Origin: Sphingomonas sp. Leaf343
GTDB lineage: Bacteria; Pseudomonadota; Alphaproteobacteria; Sphingomonadales; Sphingomonadaceae
Direction of reading: 5' to 3'
DNA: 64,000 nucleotides
Assembly: GCF_001423765.1 (NCBI RefSeq)
Contig: NZ_LMPG01000001.1
Coordinates: 440,073-504,072 of the forward strand
The position numbers were made by a program, and so were the translations under genes. Position 1 is the first letter of the stretch, and each line of letters starts with the position of its first letter. Shown one piece after another: positions 42,502 through 50,104 of this stretch. The notes under the pieces are model-generated. The model was not told the DNA's origin. It saw nothing but the letters and a program-made list of their open reading frames with translations, and did no database searches.

Positions 42502-42534
42502 CCGCCGGCACCCGCCGGTCGGGTGGAAAGTCGT

Positions 42535-43638
42535 CTATTCCCGAGTGCCCCGCCCGCGCCGTTCACCGCGACGTTCCTTGCGGACCGACTTGGCATGCGC
42601 CTTGGCGCGCTGTTTCAGCACCGCCTTGGGGGGCGGACCCTTATCCTCGTCCAGCTTCAGCGCGTCGCCCAGCGCCTCGTCGAACCCAAGGCTGGCCAGC
42701 GATTCGCGGAAGTGCGTCGGCAGCGCGGCGACCTCGTCGATCCGCCCGCCATCGGGATGGTCGACGCGGATGCGGCGGGCGTGGAGGTGCATCTTGCGGC
42801 TGATCCCGCCGGTCAGGAAGGCCGCCGGGCCGCCATATTTGCCGTCGCCGACGATCGGATGGCCGATCGCCGCCATATGCACGCGCAACTGGTGGGTGCG
42901 GCCGGTGAAGGGTTGCAGCTCGACCCACGCGCAGCGATTGCCGGCGCGTTCGATCACGCGATAGCGGGTGCGCGCCGGGCTGCCATTCTCCTCGTCGATC
43001 GCCATCTTTTCGCCGCCGGTACCGGGCTGCTTGCCGATCGGCAGGTCGATCGTGCCGTCGTCGATCGAGGGAACGTCGACCACCAGCGCCCAATAGACCT
43101 TGCGCGCGGTACGGCCGGAGAACGCCTTGGCGAAGAACGCCGCCGCGCGGCTGGTGCGGGCGATCAGCAGCGCGCCGGACGTATCCTTGTCGAGCCGGTG
43201 GACCAGCTTGGGACGACCATCGGCATCGCCCTGCAACGCGTCGAGCAGGCCGTCGACATGCACTTCGGTCTTGGTGCCACCCTGCGTGGCGAGGCCGGGC
43301 GGCTTGTTGAGGACCAGCGCCTGGAAATCGCGGTGGATCACCATCTCTTCCGCAAAGGCGATCTGGTCCGGCGACAGCGGCGCACGCTCCTTCTTCGGGC
43401 GGGCGGCGGGTGCATCGGGGGCGCGCTCCGGTTCCGGCGGCGGGACGCGCAGGATCTGGCCCGCAGCGATGCGATCACCCGGCGTCGCGCGCGATCCGTC
43501 GACGCGCAGTTGCCCGGTGCGCGCCCATTTCGCGACGGTGGTGAAGCTCGTCTCCGGCAGATGCCGCTTGAACCAGCGGTCGAGCCGGATGCCGTCGTCG
43601 TCATAGCCGACGGTGAACTGGCGGACGGTGTCGGTCAT
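42535..43638 (-). CDS. RluA-family pseudouridine synthase
   Basis: 367 residues from ATG 43636-43638. An N-terminal S4 domain (GIRLDRWFKRHLP) leads into the pseudouridine synthase core: VLNKPPGLATQGG, catalytic HRLDKDTSG with its Asp, RKVYWALV and GRTHQLRVHMAAIGHPIVGD. The C-terminal 50 residues form a basic tail (KAHAKSVRKERRGERRGRG), which probably binds rRNA. The rRNA target site (RluC- or RluD-like) cannot be fixed. It overlaps crcB by four bases. Confidence 0.94.
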   Translation of the reverse strand: MTDTVRQFTVGYDDDGIRLDRWFKRHLPETSFTTVAKWARTGQLRVDGSRATPGDRIAAGQILRVPPPEPERAPDAPAARPKKERAPLSPDQIAFAEEMVIHRDFQALVLNKPPGLATQGGTKTEVHVDGLLDALQGDADGRPKLVHRLDKDTSGALLIARTSRAAAFFAKAFSGRTARKVYWALVVDVPSIDDGTIDLPIGKQPGTGGEKMAIDEENGSPARTRYRVIERAGNRCAWVELQPFTGRTHQLRVHMAAIGHPIVGDGKYGGPAAFLTGGISRKMHLHARRIRVDHPDGGRIDEVAALPTHFRESLASLGFDEALGDALKLDEDKGPPPKAVLKQRAKAHAKSVRKERRGERRGRGTRE

Positions 43639-44015
43639 GCGGTCGCTCCCATCCGGGCAATGCTCAGCCCGGCAACGAGCGCGCCGATCGACCCGATCAC
43701 CGACAGCAGCAGATAGCCGATCGCGATGCCCGGCTGCCCGCGTTCGATCATCGTCACGACGTCGAGCGAAAAGGACGAGAAGGTGGTGAAACCGCCCAGT
43801 ACGCCGACGCCGAGCAACAGTCGCCACGGTTCGTTGCCGCCGGTGCGCGACAGGACGCCCGCGAGCAGCCCCATCGCCAGGCCCCCGACGATATTGACGG
43901 TCAATGTACCGGCGGGAAAGCCCGGACCGAACGCGGCCAGCGTCGCGCGCCCGGTCAGGTGCCGCGCACCCGAACCGAGCGCGCCGCCAAGCATGACGAG
44001 AAGGAGGGAGTTCAT
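43635..44015 (-). CDS. crcB: Fluoride channel CrcB/FluC
   Basis: 126 residues, four membrane helices. The family motifs are GGALGSGARHL, the helix LTVNIVGGLAMGLLAG with the conserved Asn, and LGGFTTFSSFSLD, with the phenylalanine ladder. Dimers of FluC export fluoride. The upstream gap of 43 bases is too short and lacks a visible fluoride riboswitch. It is translationally coupled to the pseudouridine synthase by a four-base overlap. Confidence 0.96.
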   Translation of the reverse strand: MNSLLLVMLGGALGSGARHLTGRATLAAFGPGFPAGTLTVNIVGGLAMGLLAGVLSRTGGNEPWRLLLGVGVLGGFTTFSSFSLDVVTMIERGQPGIAIGYLLLSVIGSIGALVAGLSIARMGATA

Positions 44016-44058
44016 GTGCCCGCCCTAGTCGTTCCGCGCTCTGGCGGCAAACCGGCCC

Positions 44059-44799
44059 TCAAGTGCCGGCGTTCGCCACCAGATCGACCTCGGTGCCGCC
44101 CCCGGCGCGAGGCCGGGCATAGACGACGTAGGCCGCATCGCCGCGCGTGCCGGCCAGCACGTGCTGCGTGCCGTCGACCTTGTGCTCGGCCGAGTAACCG
44201 CCGCCGGTTGCGCGGGTATGATACCAGTCGAGCACGCGATCGAGCGGCGCGGTGCTGGCGAAGGTCACGACGCGCAGCGAGCAGCCGTTGCGATCGGCCC
44301 CCGCGGCCTCTATCACGCGCGCGTCGGGATAAAGCGGGATCGCCGCGGGCAGGCGGTTCGCCCATCCGGCCGAATAGGCGACCCGGGCGGCGCAACCGCC
44401 TTGACCACCCTGTTTCTGCGTGAGCGCGCCGAGCGTGATCGCGCCGCTCCGGGCACGGCATTCGGGGCAGTCCGCCGAAGGGGCAGGAGCCTTGCGGAGC
44501 GTCTTCGGATCGACCGCGTCGTCCGTCTTCGCGATATCGACAGGCGGCACCGCGCGGGGATCGGGGCGGTTCGGCGGACGAACGGCATTGGCGTTCGACC
44601 CCTGCGTCAGCGCCGGATCGACCATGATCTGGTCCGCCAGCGACGCGGTCAGCGCGGGATCGCGGCCGGCGGCATTACCCTGCGTCAGTTCCTTGTCGAG
44701 GCTATCGAGGTCCTGCTGCGAGGCGGGTTGTTTGCCACAGCCGGCGAGCGTGGCGAGCAGGGCGAGCGAGGCGATGATCCGGGTCACATGGACCGGCAT
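44059..44799 (-). CDS. Lipoprotein of unknown function
   Basis: 246 residues. The lipobox is LATLAGCGKQ, so Cys20 would be lipidated. A disordered Asp/Pro/Ala segment follows (about 30-110), with a CPECRARSG Cys pair. The folded C-terminal part has YSAGWANRLPAAIPLYPDARVIEAAG and a strand-rich end VLAGTRGDAAYVVYARP. I know no assigned family. Possibly an outer-membrane-anchored protein. Same strand as crcB. Confidence 0.82.
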   Translation of the reverse strand: MPVHVTRIIASLALLATLAGCGKQPASQQDLDSLDKELTQGNAAGRDPALTASLADQIMVDPALTQGSNANAVRPPNRPDPRAVPPVDIAKTDDAVDPKTLRKAPAPSADCPECRARSGAITLGALTQKQGGQGGCAARVAYSAGWANRLPAAIPLYPDARVIEAAGADRNGCSLRVVTFASTAPLDRVLDWYHTRATGGGYSAEHKVDGTQHVLAGTRGDAAYVVYARPRAGGGTEVDLVANAGT

Positions 44800-44912
44800 G
44801 CGCGCCGACCGTTAACGAAACGTCAACGAAGATGGTTGACGCGCCGGGCGTTGAGCCATCGTCCCGAACAGGGACGCTTGTGCCGACGTCGCGATCGCCC
44901 CATGTCTGGCGG

Positions 44913-45134
44913 ATGCTGAACATCGTCTCCGTCCTGATCGGTCTCGTCACCCTGGTGCTGGGCCTCGTTGCGTTCATCCCGTTGCTGGGGTGGATGAACT
45001 GGCTGGTCATCCCTATCGGGATCGTCGGAGCGGCGGTGGGCGCGATGTCGTCGTCGAACGGCGGCCGCAACCTGAACATCGTCCTGATCGTGATCTTCGC
45101 CATCCGGCTGTCTCTGGGTGGCGGCATTTTTTGA
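44913..45134 (+). CDS. Small two-helix membrane protein
   Basis: 73 residues from ATG 44913; an in-frame ATG at 44832 adds a poorly conserved-looking leader, so I prefer the shorter form. Two or three hydrophobic segments (VSVLIGLVTLVLGLVAFIPLLG, WLVIPIGIVGAAVGAM) and a third (LNIVLIVIFAIRLSLGGG) span the membrane. The gene is followed five bases later by the shared hairpin at 45137. Function unknown; no family recognised. Confidence 0.65.
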   Translation: MLNIVSVLIGLVTLVLGLVAFIPLLGWMNWLVIPIGIVGAAVGAMSSSNGGRNLNIVLIVIFAIRLSLGGGIF

Positions 45135-45136
45135 TA

Positions 45137-45166
45137 CGAAAAAGGGCCGGCGAACCGACCCTTTTC
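45137..45166 (-). terminator. Intrinsic terminator after the 45184 gene
   Basis: On the minus strand GGGTCGG-TTCG-CCGGCCC (one G-U pair) is followed by five Ts. The UUCG tetraloop and T-run make a good rho-independent terminator, 18 bases after the glycine-zipper gene stop. On the plus strand one C-A mismatch weakens the stem but it may also serve the 44913 gene. Confidence 0.85.
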
Positions 45167-45183
45167 CATCCTGAGCCGGACGA

Positions 45184-45783
45184 TCAGCGGCAGACGACCT
45201 GACCGCGATCCACCGACTGGCCGAGCAGCGCGCCACCGCCCGCGCCGATCAGCGTACCGAGCAGGCGCGAGCCGCCGCCGGCGATGATGTTGCCCAGTGC
45301 ACCGCCTGCCAGACCGCCGACGATCAGACCGGTCGTCCCGTCGTTGCGGCGGCAGTAATAGCGTCCGTTACCGCCGCGATAGATGCGATCGTTGCGACCC
45401 AGCCGGCGCGGCTGGTAATAGCGGCCGTCGCGGTAATAGCGGTCGGCATAATAGGTCCGCTGACCACGCTCGAACCGGTTGTAGTCATAGTTGCGATAAC
45501 CGCGCCAGTCGCGGGCATTCTGCCGACGATCCTGCCGGATGTCGCGGATGTCCTCGCGGCGATCCTTGCGGGCGTCGCGGACGTCCTCGCGATATTCGCG
45601 GCGGGCATCGCGGACGTCGCGGCGGCTGTCGGCGTTGCGCAGGTCGCGGCGATAGTCACGCTGGGCATCGCGAACCTCGTTGCGATACTCGCGGTTGGCC
45701 TGATAGCGATTGTCCTGCGCGGCGGCGGGAATGGCGGTGAATGTCGTTGCGGCCAATATGGCCGACAGCATCGCGATACGCAT
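45184..45783 (-). CDS. Glycine-zipper envelope protein with 11-residue charged repeats
   Basis: 199 residues. A signal peptide ends at IPAAAQD. Residues 37-89 are near-perfect 11-residue repeats (VRDAQRDYRRD, VRDARREYRED, VRDARKDRRED, IRDIRQDRRQN; one copy is shortened to 9), Arg/Asp/Glu-rich and probably helical. A Tyr/Arg-rich linker leads to a C-terminal glycine-zipper domain (GLIVGGLAGGALGNIIAGGG to GGALLGQSVDRG), like the 17-kDa surface antigen family, ending in a Cys. It may be a lipoprotein-like or pore-related envelope protein; function unknown. Confidence 0.83.
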   Translation of the reverse strand: MRIAMLSAILAATTFTAIPAAAQDNRYQANREYRNEVRDAQRDYRRDLRNADSRRDVRDARREYREDVRDARKDRREDIRDIRQDRRQNARDWRGYRNYDYNRFERGQRTYYADRYYRDGRYYQPRRLGRNDRIYRGGNGRYYCRRNDGTTGLIVGGLAGGALGNIIAGGGSRLLGTLIGAGGGALLGQSVDRGQVVCR

Positions 45784-45895
45784 GATCTACTCTCCGTCTG
45801 ATGATGTGGGTCAAACCTCCGGATCAGCTTTGTAGTTGCGTGAACCGAAAACTACCTCGCGTTCATCGATCCGACAGCCCCGCACCTCTTCCGAA

Positions 45896-45935
45896 CGAAA
45901 GAGGGCGCCGCGAATTGCTTCGCGACGCCCTCTTT
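45896..45935 (-). terminator. Intrinsic terminator after the 45950 gene
   Basis: On the minus strand a stem of about 14 base pairs, with one wobble pair, is formed by 45920-45933 and 45901-45914. It is followed by TTTCGTTC, 15 or so bases after the gene stop at 45950. The geometry fits a rho-independent terminator. Confidence 0.75.
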
Positions 45936-45949
45936 CGGTAGTCGGTGAC

Positions 45950-46258
45950 TTAACGGCAGCGCTTGTTGCTACTGCCCCGATCGATCTCGCGGCCGGCCAG
46001 CGCACCGGCGGCGGCACCGCCCAAAGTACCGATCGTGCGGTCGCCGCGCGTATCGATCGTCCGGCCGAGCAACGCACCGGCAACGCCGCCGACGACCAGA
46101 CCGGTCGTCCCGTTCGGCTTGCGGCACCGGACGCGGCCGCGATCGTCGCGCCACTCCCGGTACTTGTAGCGGCGCTGCGCGTCGGCCGTGCTGACCGTCA
46201 CCATCAGGCTGGGGGCCACCATCGCGGCGCATCCCAGTGCGAGCATCATCTTACGCAT
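45950..46258 (-). CDS. Small glycine-zipper outer-membrane-type protein
   Basis: 102 residues from ATG 46256-46258. A signal peptide ends VSTADAQRR, then a basic strand (RRYKYREWRDDRGRVRCRK) and a glycine-zipper domain (GLVVGGVAGALLGRTID and TLGGAAAGALAGREID) ending CR. It is a shorter relative of the gene at 45184, with the same Gly-Ala spacing and C-terminal Cys. It may embed in the envelope and could pair with that protein. Function unknown. Confidence 0.85.
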   Translation of the reverse strand: MRKMMLALGCAAMVAPSLMVTVSTADAQRRYKYREWRDDRGRVRCRKPNGTTGLVVGGVAGALLGRTIDTRGDRTIGTLGGAAAGALAGREIDRGSSNKRCR

Positions 46259-46442
46259 ATTACACTCCCTCTCGAAAAGTACGGAGCCGAAACGTCCTGT
46301 CGCGGCGGGCGGTTGCATGAACGGAAAACAACGTCCGGGATCGTTCCCGTTCAGATACGATTTATCCCCATGATCCACGTTATCCACAGGCATGGCGCGA
46401 TCGGCCGTTGCCGACGAAGCGGATGCTTTATAGGCGGGCGGC

Positions 46443-47081
46443 ATGTTGCCGCCCGTCCTCTCCGCGCCCGTAATTCCGCTGATCGCGCCGTGGGTCGATC
46501 TGGCGGGGCTGGCGGTGTTCGCCGCCTCCGGCGCGCTGGCGGCGGCGAAGCGGCAGCAGACGTTCGTGACGCTCGCCTTCTTCGCGCTCATCACCGGCGT
46601 CGGCGGTGGCACGATGCGCGATCTGTTGATCGACGCGCCGGTATTCTGGGTGCACGATGCGCGCGTCGCGGCGCTCTGCCTGTTCGTGGCGGTGGTGATC
46701 TGGGTGACGCCGCAACGCTGGTGGTCGGACACGGCGCTGGCGTGGTTCGATGCGGTCGGACTGGCGGCGTATGCGGTCTACGGCGCGGCCAAGGCGATCG
46801 GATATGGCGTACCGCCGGTTCCGGCGGCGGTGATGGGCGTTCTGACGGCGTGTGTCGGCGGTATCATCCGCGACGTGCTGGCGGGCGAACCGTCGATCCT
46901 GATGCGGCCGGAATTGTATGTGACGGCCGCCGCGCTGGCGTCCGGCCTTTTCGTGACGCTGGTGCAGTTCGATACGCCGATCACGGCCGCGGCGGTGATC
47001 GCGGCGACCGCCGGGTTCGCCTTGCGCGCGGCGGCGTTGCGGTGGCGGCTGGCGCTGCCGGCTTATGGAGGTGACGCATGA
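46443..47081 (+). CDS. TRIC-like channel (UPF0126/YadS family)
   Basis: 212 residues, seven membrane helices in two repeats. Each carries the family motif GGG/TxRDLL: GVGGGTMRDLLIDAPVFWV and VGGIIRDVLAGEPSIL. Such bacterial proteins resemble TRIC cation channels and some were described as glycine transporters. It overlaps the FAD oxidoreductase gene by four bases, so the two are co-transcribed. Confidence 0.93.
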   Translation: MLPPVLSAPVIPLIAPWVDLAGLAVFAASGALAAAKRQQTFVTLAFFALITGVGGGTMRDLLIDAPVFWVHDARVAALCLFVAVVIWVTPQRWWSDTALAWFDAVGLAAYAVYGAAKAIGYGVPPVPAAVMGVLTACVGGIIRDVLAGEPSILMRPELYVTAAALASGLFVTLVQFDTPITAAAVIAATAGFALRAAALRWRLALPAYGGDA

Positions 47082-48412
47082 CCGACCCCGTCGTGATCGT
47101 CGGTGGCGGCTTCAGCGGTACGCTGCTCGCGATCAACCTGCTGCGCTTCGGCGGACCGGACGCGGTGCTGGTCGAACGGGCCGGGGACCGGATCGCGCGC
47201 GGCGTCGCCTATAGCGCGACGGAACCGGCGCACCTGCTCAACGTCCGCGCCGCCGGGATGAGCGCGTTCCCCGACGATGCCGGCCATTTCGTCCGCTGGC
47301 TGGGAACGCGGGACGCGGGCAGCGCCCAGACCTTCGTACCGCGCCTGCTGTACGGCGAATATCTGCGCGAGACGCTGGATGCGGTCCGCGACGCGCGGCT
47401 GACCCTGATCGAGGGCGATGTCGTCGACGTCGATGCGGGCGGCGTGACGCTGGCGGACGGACGCCGGGTCGCGGCCGACAGCATCGTGCTCGCGACGGGC
47501 AATCTGCCGCCGCACACGCCGCCCGGCGTCGATCCGGCGCTGCTGCCTTCGGGCAGGTATATCGACGATCCGTGGCGGTCCCGGCCGGGCGAGGGGCTGG
47601 GGGCGGAGGACGTGGTCGTGCTGCTCGGCACCGGCCTGACCGCGATCGACGTGGCGTTGCAGCTCGATGCGAGCGGCTTTGCCGGGACCGTCCTGGCGAT
47701 GTCCCGCCGCGGACTGAAACCGCGCCGTCACCGCGACGGCCTGCCGCCGCCGACCGGGGAAACCGACCTGCCCGGCGTGCCGCTCTCGGGGATCGTCCGG
47801 CAACTGCGCGAGCGGGCGGCACGCGAGGGCTGGCGCGCGGCGGTGGATGCGATGCGCCCGATCACGCAGCGGCTGTGGTCGGCGAGCGACGCCGCCACCC
47901 GCAAGCGCTTCCTGCGGCACGTCCGCCCGTTCTGGGACGTGCATCGTCACCGCCTCGCGCCCCCGGTCGCCGATCGCATCGACATGCTGGTCGAGAGCGG
48001 TCGGCTGCGCTTCGTGGCGGGCAAGGTCGCCAGCGTGACGGCGGAGGGCGCGGGCGTCTGCATCCAATGGCGGCCGCGCCACGGTGACGACGTTGAACCG
48101 CTTCGTGCCGCGCGAATCGTGAATTGCACCGGGCCGCAGGGCGACCTGACGCGGACGGACGACACGCTGCTGCGGACGCTGGCCGCGCGCGGGGCGATCC
48201 GGCCCGATCCGCTTCGGTTGGGCATCGACGTCGACGCGCAGTCGCGGGTGATCGACGGCGAAGGCCGGGCGCAGGACGCGCTCTGCTGCATCGGCCCGAT
48301 GACACGGGGCGGTTTGTGGGAGGTCGTGGCCGTGCCCGATATCCGGCGACAGGCGTGGGACCTCGCACGGCGGCTGAGCCACGCGCAATGGGTCGGCGGC
48401 GAGGGGCTGTAG
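47078..48412 (+). CDS. FAD/NAD(P)-binding oxidoreductase
   Basis: 444 residues. The N-terminal Rossmann motif is VIVGGGFSGTLLAINLL, followed by GVAYSATEPAHLLNVRAAGMS, a family signature of NAD(P)-binding FAD proteins (NAD_binding_9). The second dinucleotide motif is VVLLGTGLTAIDVALQL. The C-terminal part holds IVNCTGPQGDLTR. Such proteins are thought to be lysine/ornithine monooxygenase-like or hydroxyacylglutathione-type oxidoreductases; substrate unknown. ATG 47078 overlaps the TRIC-like gene. Confidence 0.91.
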   Translation: MTDPVVIVGGGFSGTLLAINLLRFGGPDAVLVERAGDRIARGVAYSATEPAHLLNVRAAGMSAFPDDAGHFVRWLGTRDAGSAQTFVPRLLYGEYLRETLDAVRDARLTLIEGDVVDVDAGGVTLADGRRVAADSIVLATGNLPPHTPPGVDPALLPSGRYIDDPWRSRPGEGLGAEDVVVLLGTGLTAIDVALQLDASGFAGTVLAMSRRGLKPRRHRDGLPPPTGETDLPGVPLSGIVRQLRERAAREGWRAAVDAMRPITQRLWSASDAATRKRFLRHVRPFWDVHRHRLAPPVADRIDMLVESGRLRFVAGKVASVTAEGAGVCIQWRPRHGDDVEPLRAARIVNCTGPQGDLTRTDDTLLRTLAARGAIRPDPLRLGIDVDAQSRVIDGEGRAQDALCCIGPMTRGGLWEVVAVPDIRRQAWDLARRLSHAQWVGGEGL

Positions 48413-48495
48413 CGTCCGACTCCGTTGCGCAGCCGGTCCGGCCGCCCTATCTCCCAGCGAGAACAAGACCGCACGACGAAAGGGACACCGCGCCG

Positions 48496-48819
48496 ATGAC
48501 CAGCTTCGAGGACCGCCAGCGAGCTTTCGAAACGAAGTTCGCGCGCGACGAGGAGATGGCCTTTCGCATCATCGCGCGCCGTAATCGTCTGCTCGGCGTC
48601 TGGGCGGCGGAGCAGATGGACCTCACGCCTGCGGAAACCGACGCCTATTGCAAGGCGGTGGTGCAGGCCGATTTCGAGGAAGCCGGCGACGAGGACGTGA
48701 TCCGCAAGTTGATGGGCGACCTGACCGCCGCCGGCGTCGAGACCGACGAGGGCATTGTGCGCCGTGCGCTGGACGACCGCGCGATCGAGGCGCGGCGACA
48801 GTTGATGGAGGCGCAGTAA
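48496..48819 (+). CDS. DUF1476 family protein (ATPase inhibitor zeta)
   Basis: 107 residues, helical: MTSFEDRQRAFETKFARDEE, FRIIARRNRLLGVWAAEQM and DFEEAGDEDVIRKLMGDL. This is the alphaproteobacterial DUF1476 family, of which the Paracoccus member inhibits F1-ATPase by inserting its N-terminus. The ribosome-binding site is weak. It lies 84 bases after the FAD gene and ahead of bolA and grx4, perhaps transcribed together. Confidence 0.93.
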   Translation: MTSFEDRQRAFETKFARDEEMAFRIIARRNRLLGVWAAEQMDLTPAETDAYCKAVVQADFEEAGDEDVIRKLMGDLTAAGVETDEGIVRRALDDRAIEARRQLMEAQ

Positions 48820-48823
48820 CACC

Positions 48824-49060
48824 GTGCCGATGGCAGCCGACGATATCGCCGCGCTCATCCGCGCCGCCATCCCCGATGCGGAGGTGGAGATCACCGATCT
48901 GGCGGGGGACGGCGACCATTATGCCGCGCGCGTGGTGGCGAAGAGTTTCGCCGGCATGAGCCGCGTGGCGCAAACCCGCGCAGTCTACGCCGCGCTGGGT
49001 GGCCGCATGGGCGGCGAACTCCATGCGCTTCAACTCACGACGGCAATTGCCCAAGGATGA
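48824..49060 (+). CDS. BolA family protein
   Basis: 78 residues from GTG 48824; ATG 48830 (MAADDIAAL) is an equally good start. The BolA core is VEITDLAGDGDHYAARVVAKSFAGMSRVAQTRAVYAALG with the conserved His (HY) and GxS region. BolA proteins pair with CGFS glutaredoxins to sense or transfer [2Fe-2S] clusters, and that partner is encoded next, with a four-base overlap. Confidence 0.93.
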   Translation: MPMAADDIAALIRAAIPDAEVEITDLAGDGDHYAARVVAKSFAGMSRVAQTRAVYAALGGRMGGELHALQLTTAIAQG

Positions 49061-49392
49061 CCGAGATGACCGACGACGCACAGGCCCGCATCGACGCGGT
49101 GGTGAAGAACAACGACGCCGTTTTGTTCATGAAGGGCAGTCCGCTGTTCCCGCAATGCGGCTTTTCCAGCCGCGCGGTGGCGATCCTCAACCATCTCGGC
49201 GCGGAGTTCGAGAGCGTCGACGTGCTGCAGGATCAGGGCATCCGTCAGGGTATCAAGGCCTATTCGGACTGGCCCACCATTCCGCAGCTCTACGTGAAGG
49301 GTGAGTTCGTTGGCGGATCGGACATCATGATGGAGATGTACGAAAGCGGTGAACTGGCGGCCCTGTTCGGCGCGGAACAGCCAACGGACTGA
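49057..49392 (+). CDS. Monothiol glutaredoxin, Grx4 type
   Basis: 111 residues from ATG 49057, overlapping the bolA stop. The active site FMKGSPLFPQCGFSSR holds the CGFS motif of single-domain monothiol glutaredoxins. The helix DWPTIPQLYVKGEFVGGSDIMMEMYESGEL completes the glutathione site. It binds a bridging [2Fe-2S] cluster with glutathione, in a dimer or with the BolA protein encoded just before it. Together they form a cluster-trafficking module. Confidence 0.97.
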   Translation: MTEMTDDAQARIDAVVKNNDAVLFMKGSPLFPQCGFSSRAVAILNHLGAEFESVDVLQDQGIRQGIKAYSDWPTIPQLYVKGEFVGGSDIMMEMYESGELAALFGAEQPTD

Positions 49393-49735
49393 TCCTTCCC
49401 GACCATCCGCCAGGGGCGACGTGCCCGGCTACGAACGAAAGATGGGAAGCCGGGTGCGGGTGGATCGGCGCGAGACGTGCGAGCGTCCGATCCACCCTGC
49501 TGAAAGCGCTGACGCTTCGGCTGCCCTTATCCTAGCACTCTGCGTGCCAGATCGGCGGAACCGCAGATTTTCGCGAGGTCCGGCGGTTAACCGTCATTCA
49601 CGATGATTACTGGTTGTAAGCTCCACCGACAGTGATGGGTGTCCACCGGTCGCGAGGTCGCAGGCCCGTATCTTCCCGAGATTGACTACGCGTGTAATCA
49701 GTGCGACTACACGCGTAATCGATAGGGAGCGAGTC
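49393..49735. other. 343-base intergenic region: hairpin and operator
   Basis: No convincing gene. An 11-bp perfect inverted repeat (arms 49458-49468 and 49487-49497) forms a hairpin with an 18-base loop. There is no T-run after it, so termination is uncertain. The second half carries the BlaI-type operator pair listed separately. The rest, 49500-49680, shows no feature I can support. Confidence 0.6.
49687..49717 (+). promoter_or_regulatory. Tandem BlaI/MecI-like operator sites
   Basis: TACGCGTGTA (49687-49696) and its exact reverse complement TACACGCGTA (49708-49717) lie 19 bases ahead of the GTG of the BlaI-type gene. Their centres are 21 bases apart, two helical turns. They resemble the TACAnnTGTA core of known BlaI/MecI operators. 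This suggests autoregulation of the blaI-like/M56 operon by the repressor. Direct evidence is sequence only. Confidence 0.7.
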
Positions 49736-50104
49736 GTGACCGAACGTATCAGCGACGCCGAACATGCCGTGATGGAAGTCCTGTGGGAGGAAGCGCCGCT
49801 GACCGCCAGCGACGTCGCCGATCGTGTCGATCCCGCCAGGGGGTGGAGCGGCAACACCGTGAAGACCTTGCTCGGCCGGTTGCTGGCCAAGAACGTCATC
49901 GCGCATCAGGAGGACGGCCGCCGCTATCTCTATCGGCCGATGGTCGCGCGCGAGGATTATGTTTCCGGCGAGTCGCGCCGTCTGATGGACCGGCTGTTCG
50001 GCGGCCGGCTGACGCCGCTGGTCGCGCATCTCGCCGACCGCGACGAACTTACCCAGCGCGATATCGCCGATATCGAGGCCATCCTGAAGGAGTTGAAGGC
50101 ATGA
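49736..50104 (+). CDS. BlaI/MecI/CopY-family repressor
   Basis: 122 residues from GTG 49736, with GGGAG six bases ahead. The winged helix is ERISDAEHAVMEVLWEEAPLTASDVADRV and WSGNTVKTLLGRLLAKNVIAHQEDGRRYLYRPMV. The C-terminal helix dimerises the protein. The repressor is inactivated by cleavage, or dislodged, after the partner M56 protease senses a signal; that partner overlaps this gene by four bases. Two 10-bp operators precede it. Confidence 0.93.
   Translation: MTERISDAEHAVMEVLWEEAPLTASDVADRVDPARGWSGNTVKTLLGRLLAKNVIAHQEDGRRYLYRPMVAREDYVSGESRRLMDRLFGGRLTPLVAHLADRDELTQRDIADIEAILKELKA

Noticed and set aside
42535..43827. N-terminally extended pseudouridine synthase of 430 residues
   Set aside because: The first 63 residues are crcB read in another frame. 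The true start overlaps the crcB stop at 43638.
44016..44058. Fluoride riboswitch upstream of crcB
   Set aside because: Only 43 bases separate the genes and no pseudoknot consensus is visible.
44832..45134. 100-residue version of the small membrane protein
   Set aside because: The first 27 residues are polar and precede a better ATG at 44913; kept as an alternative start only.
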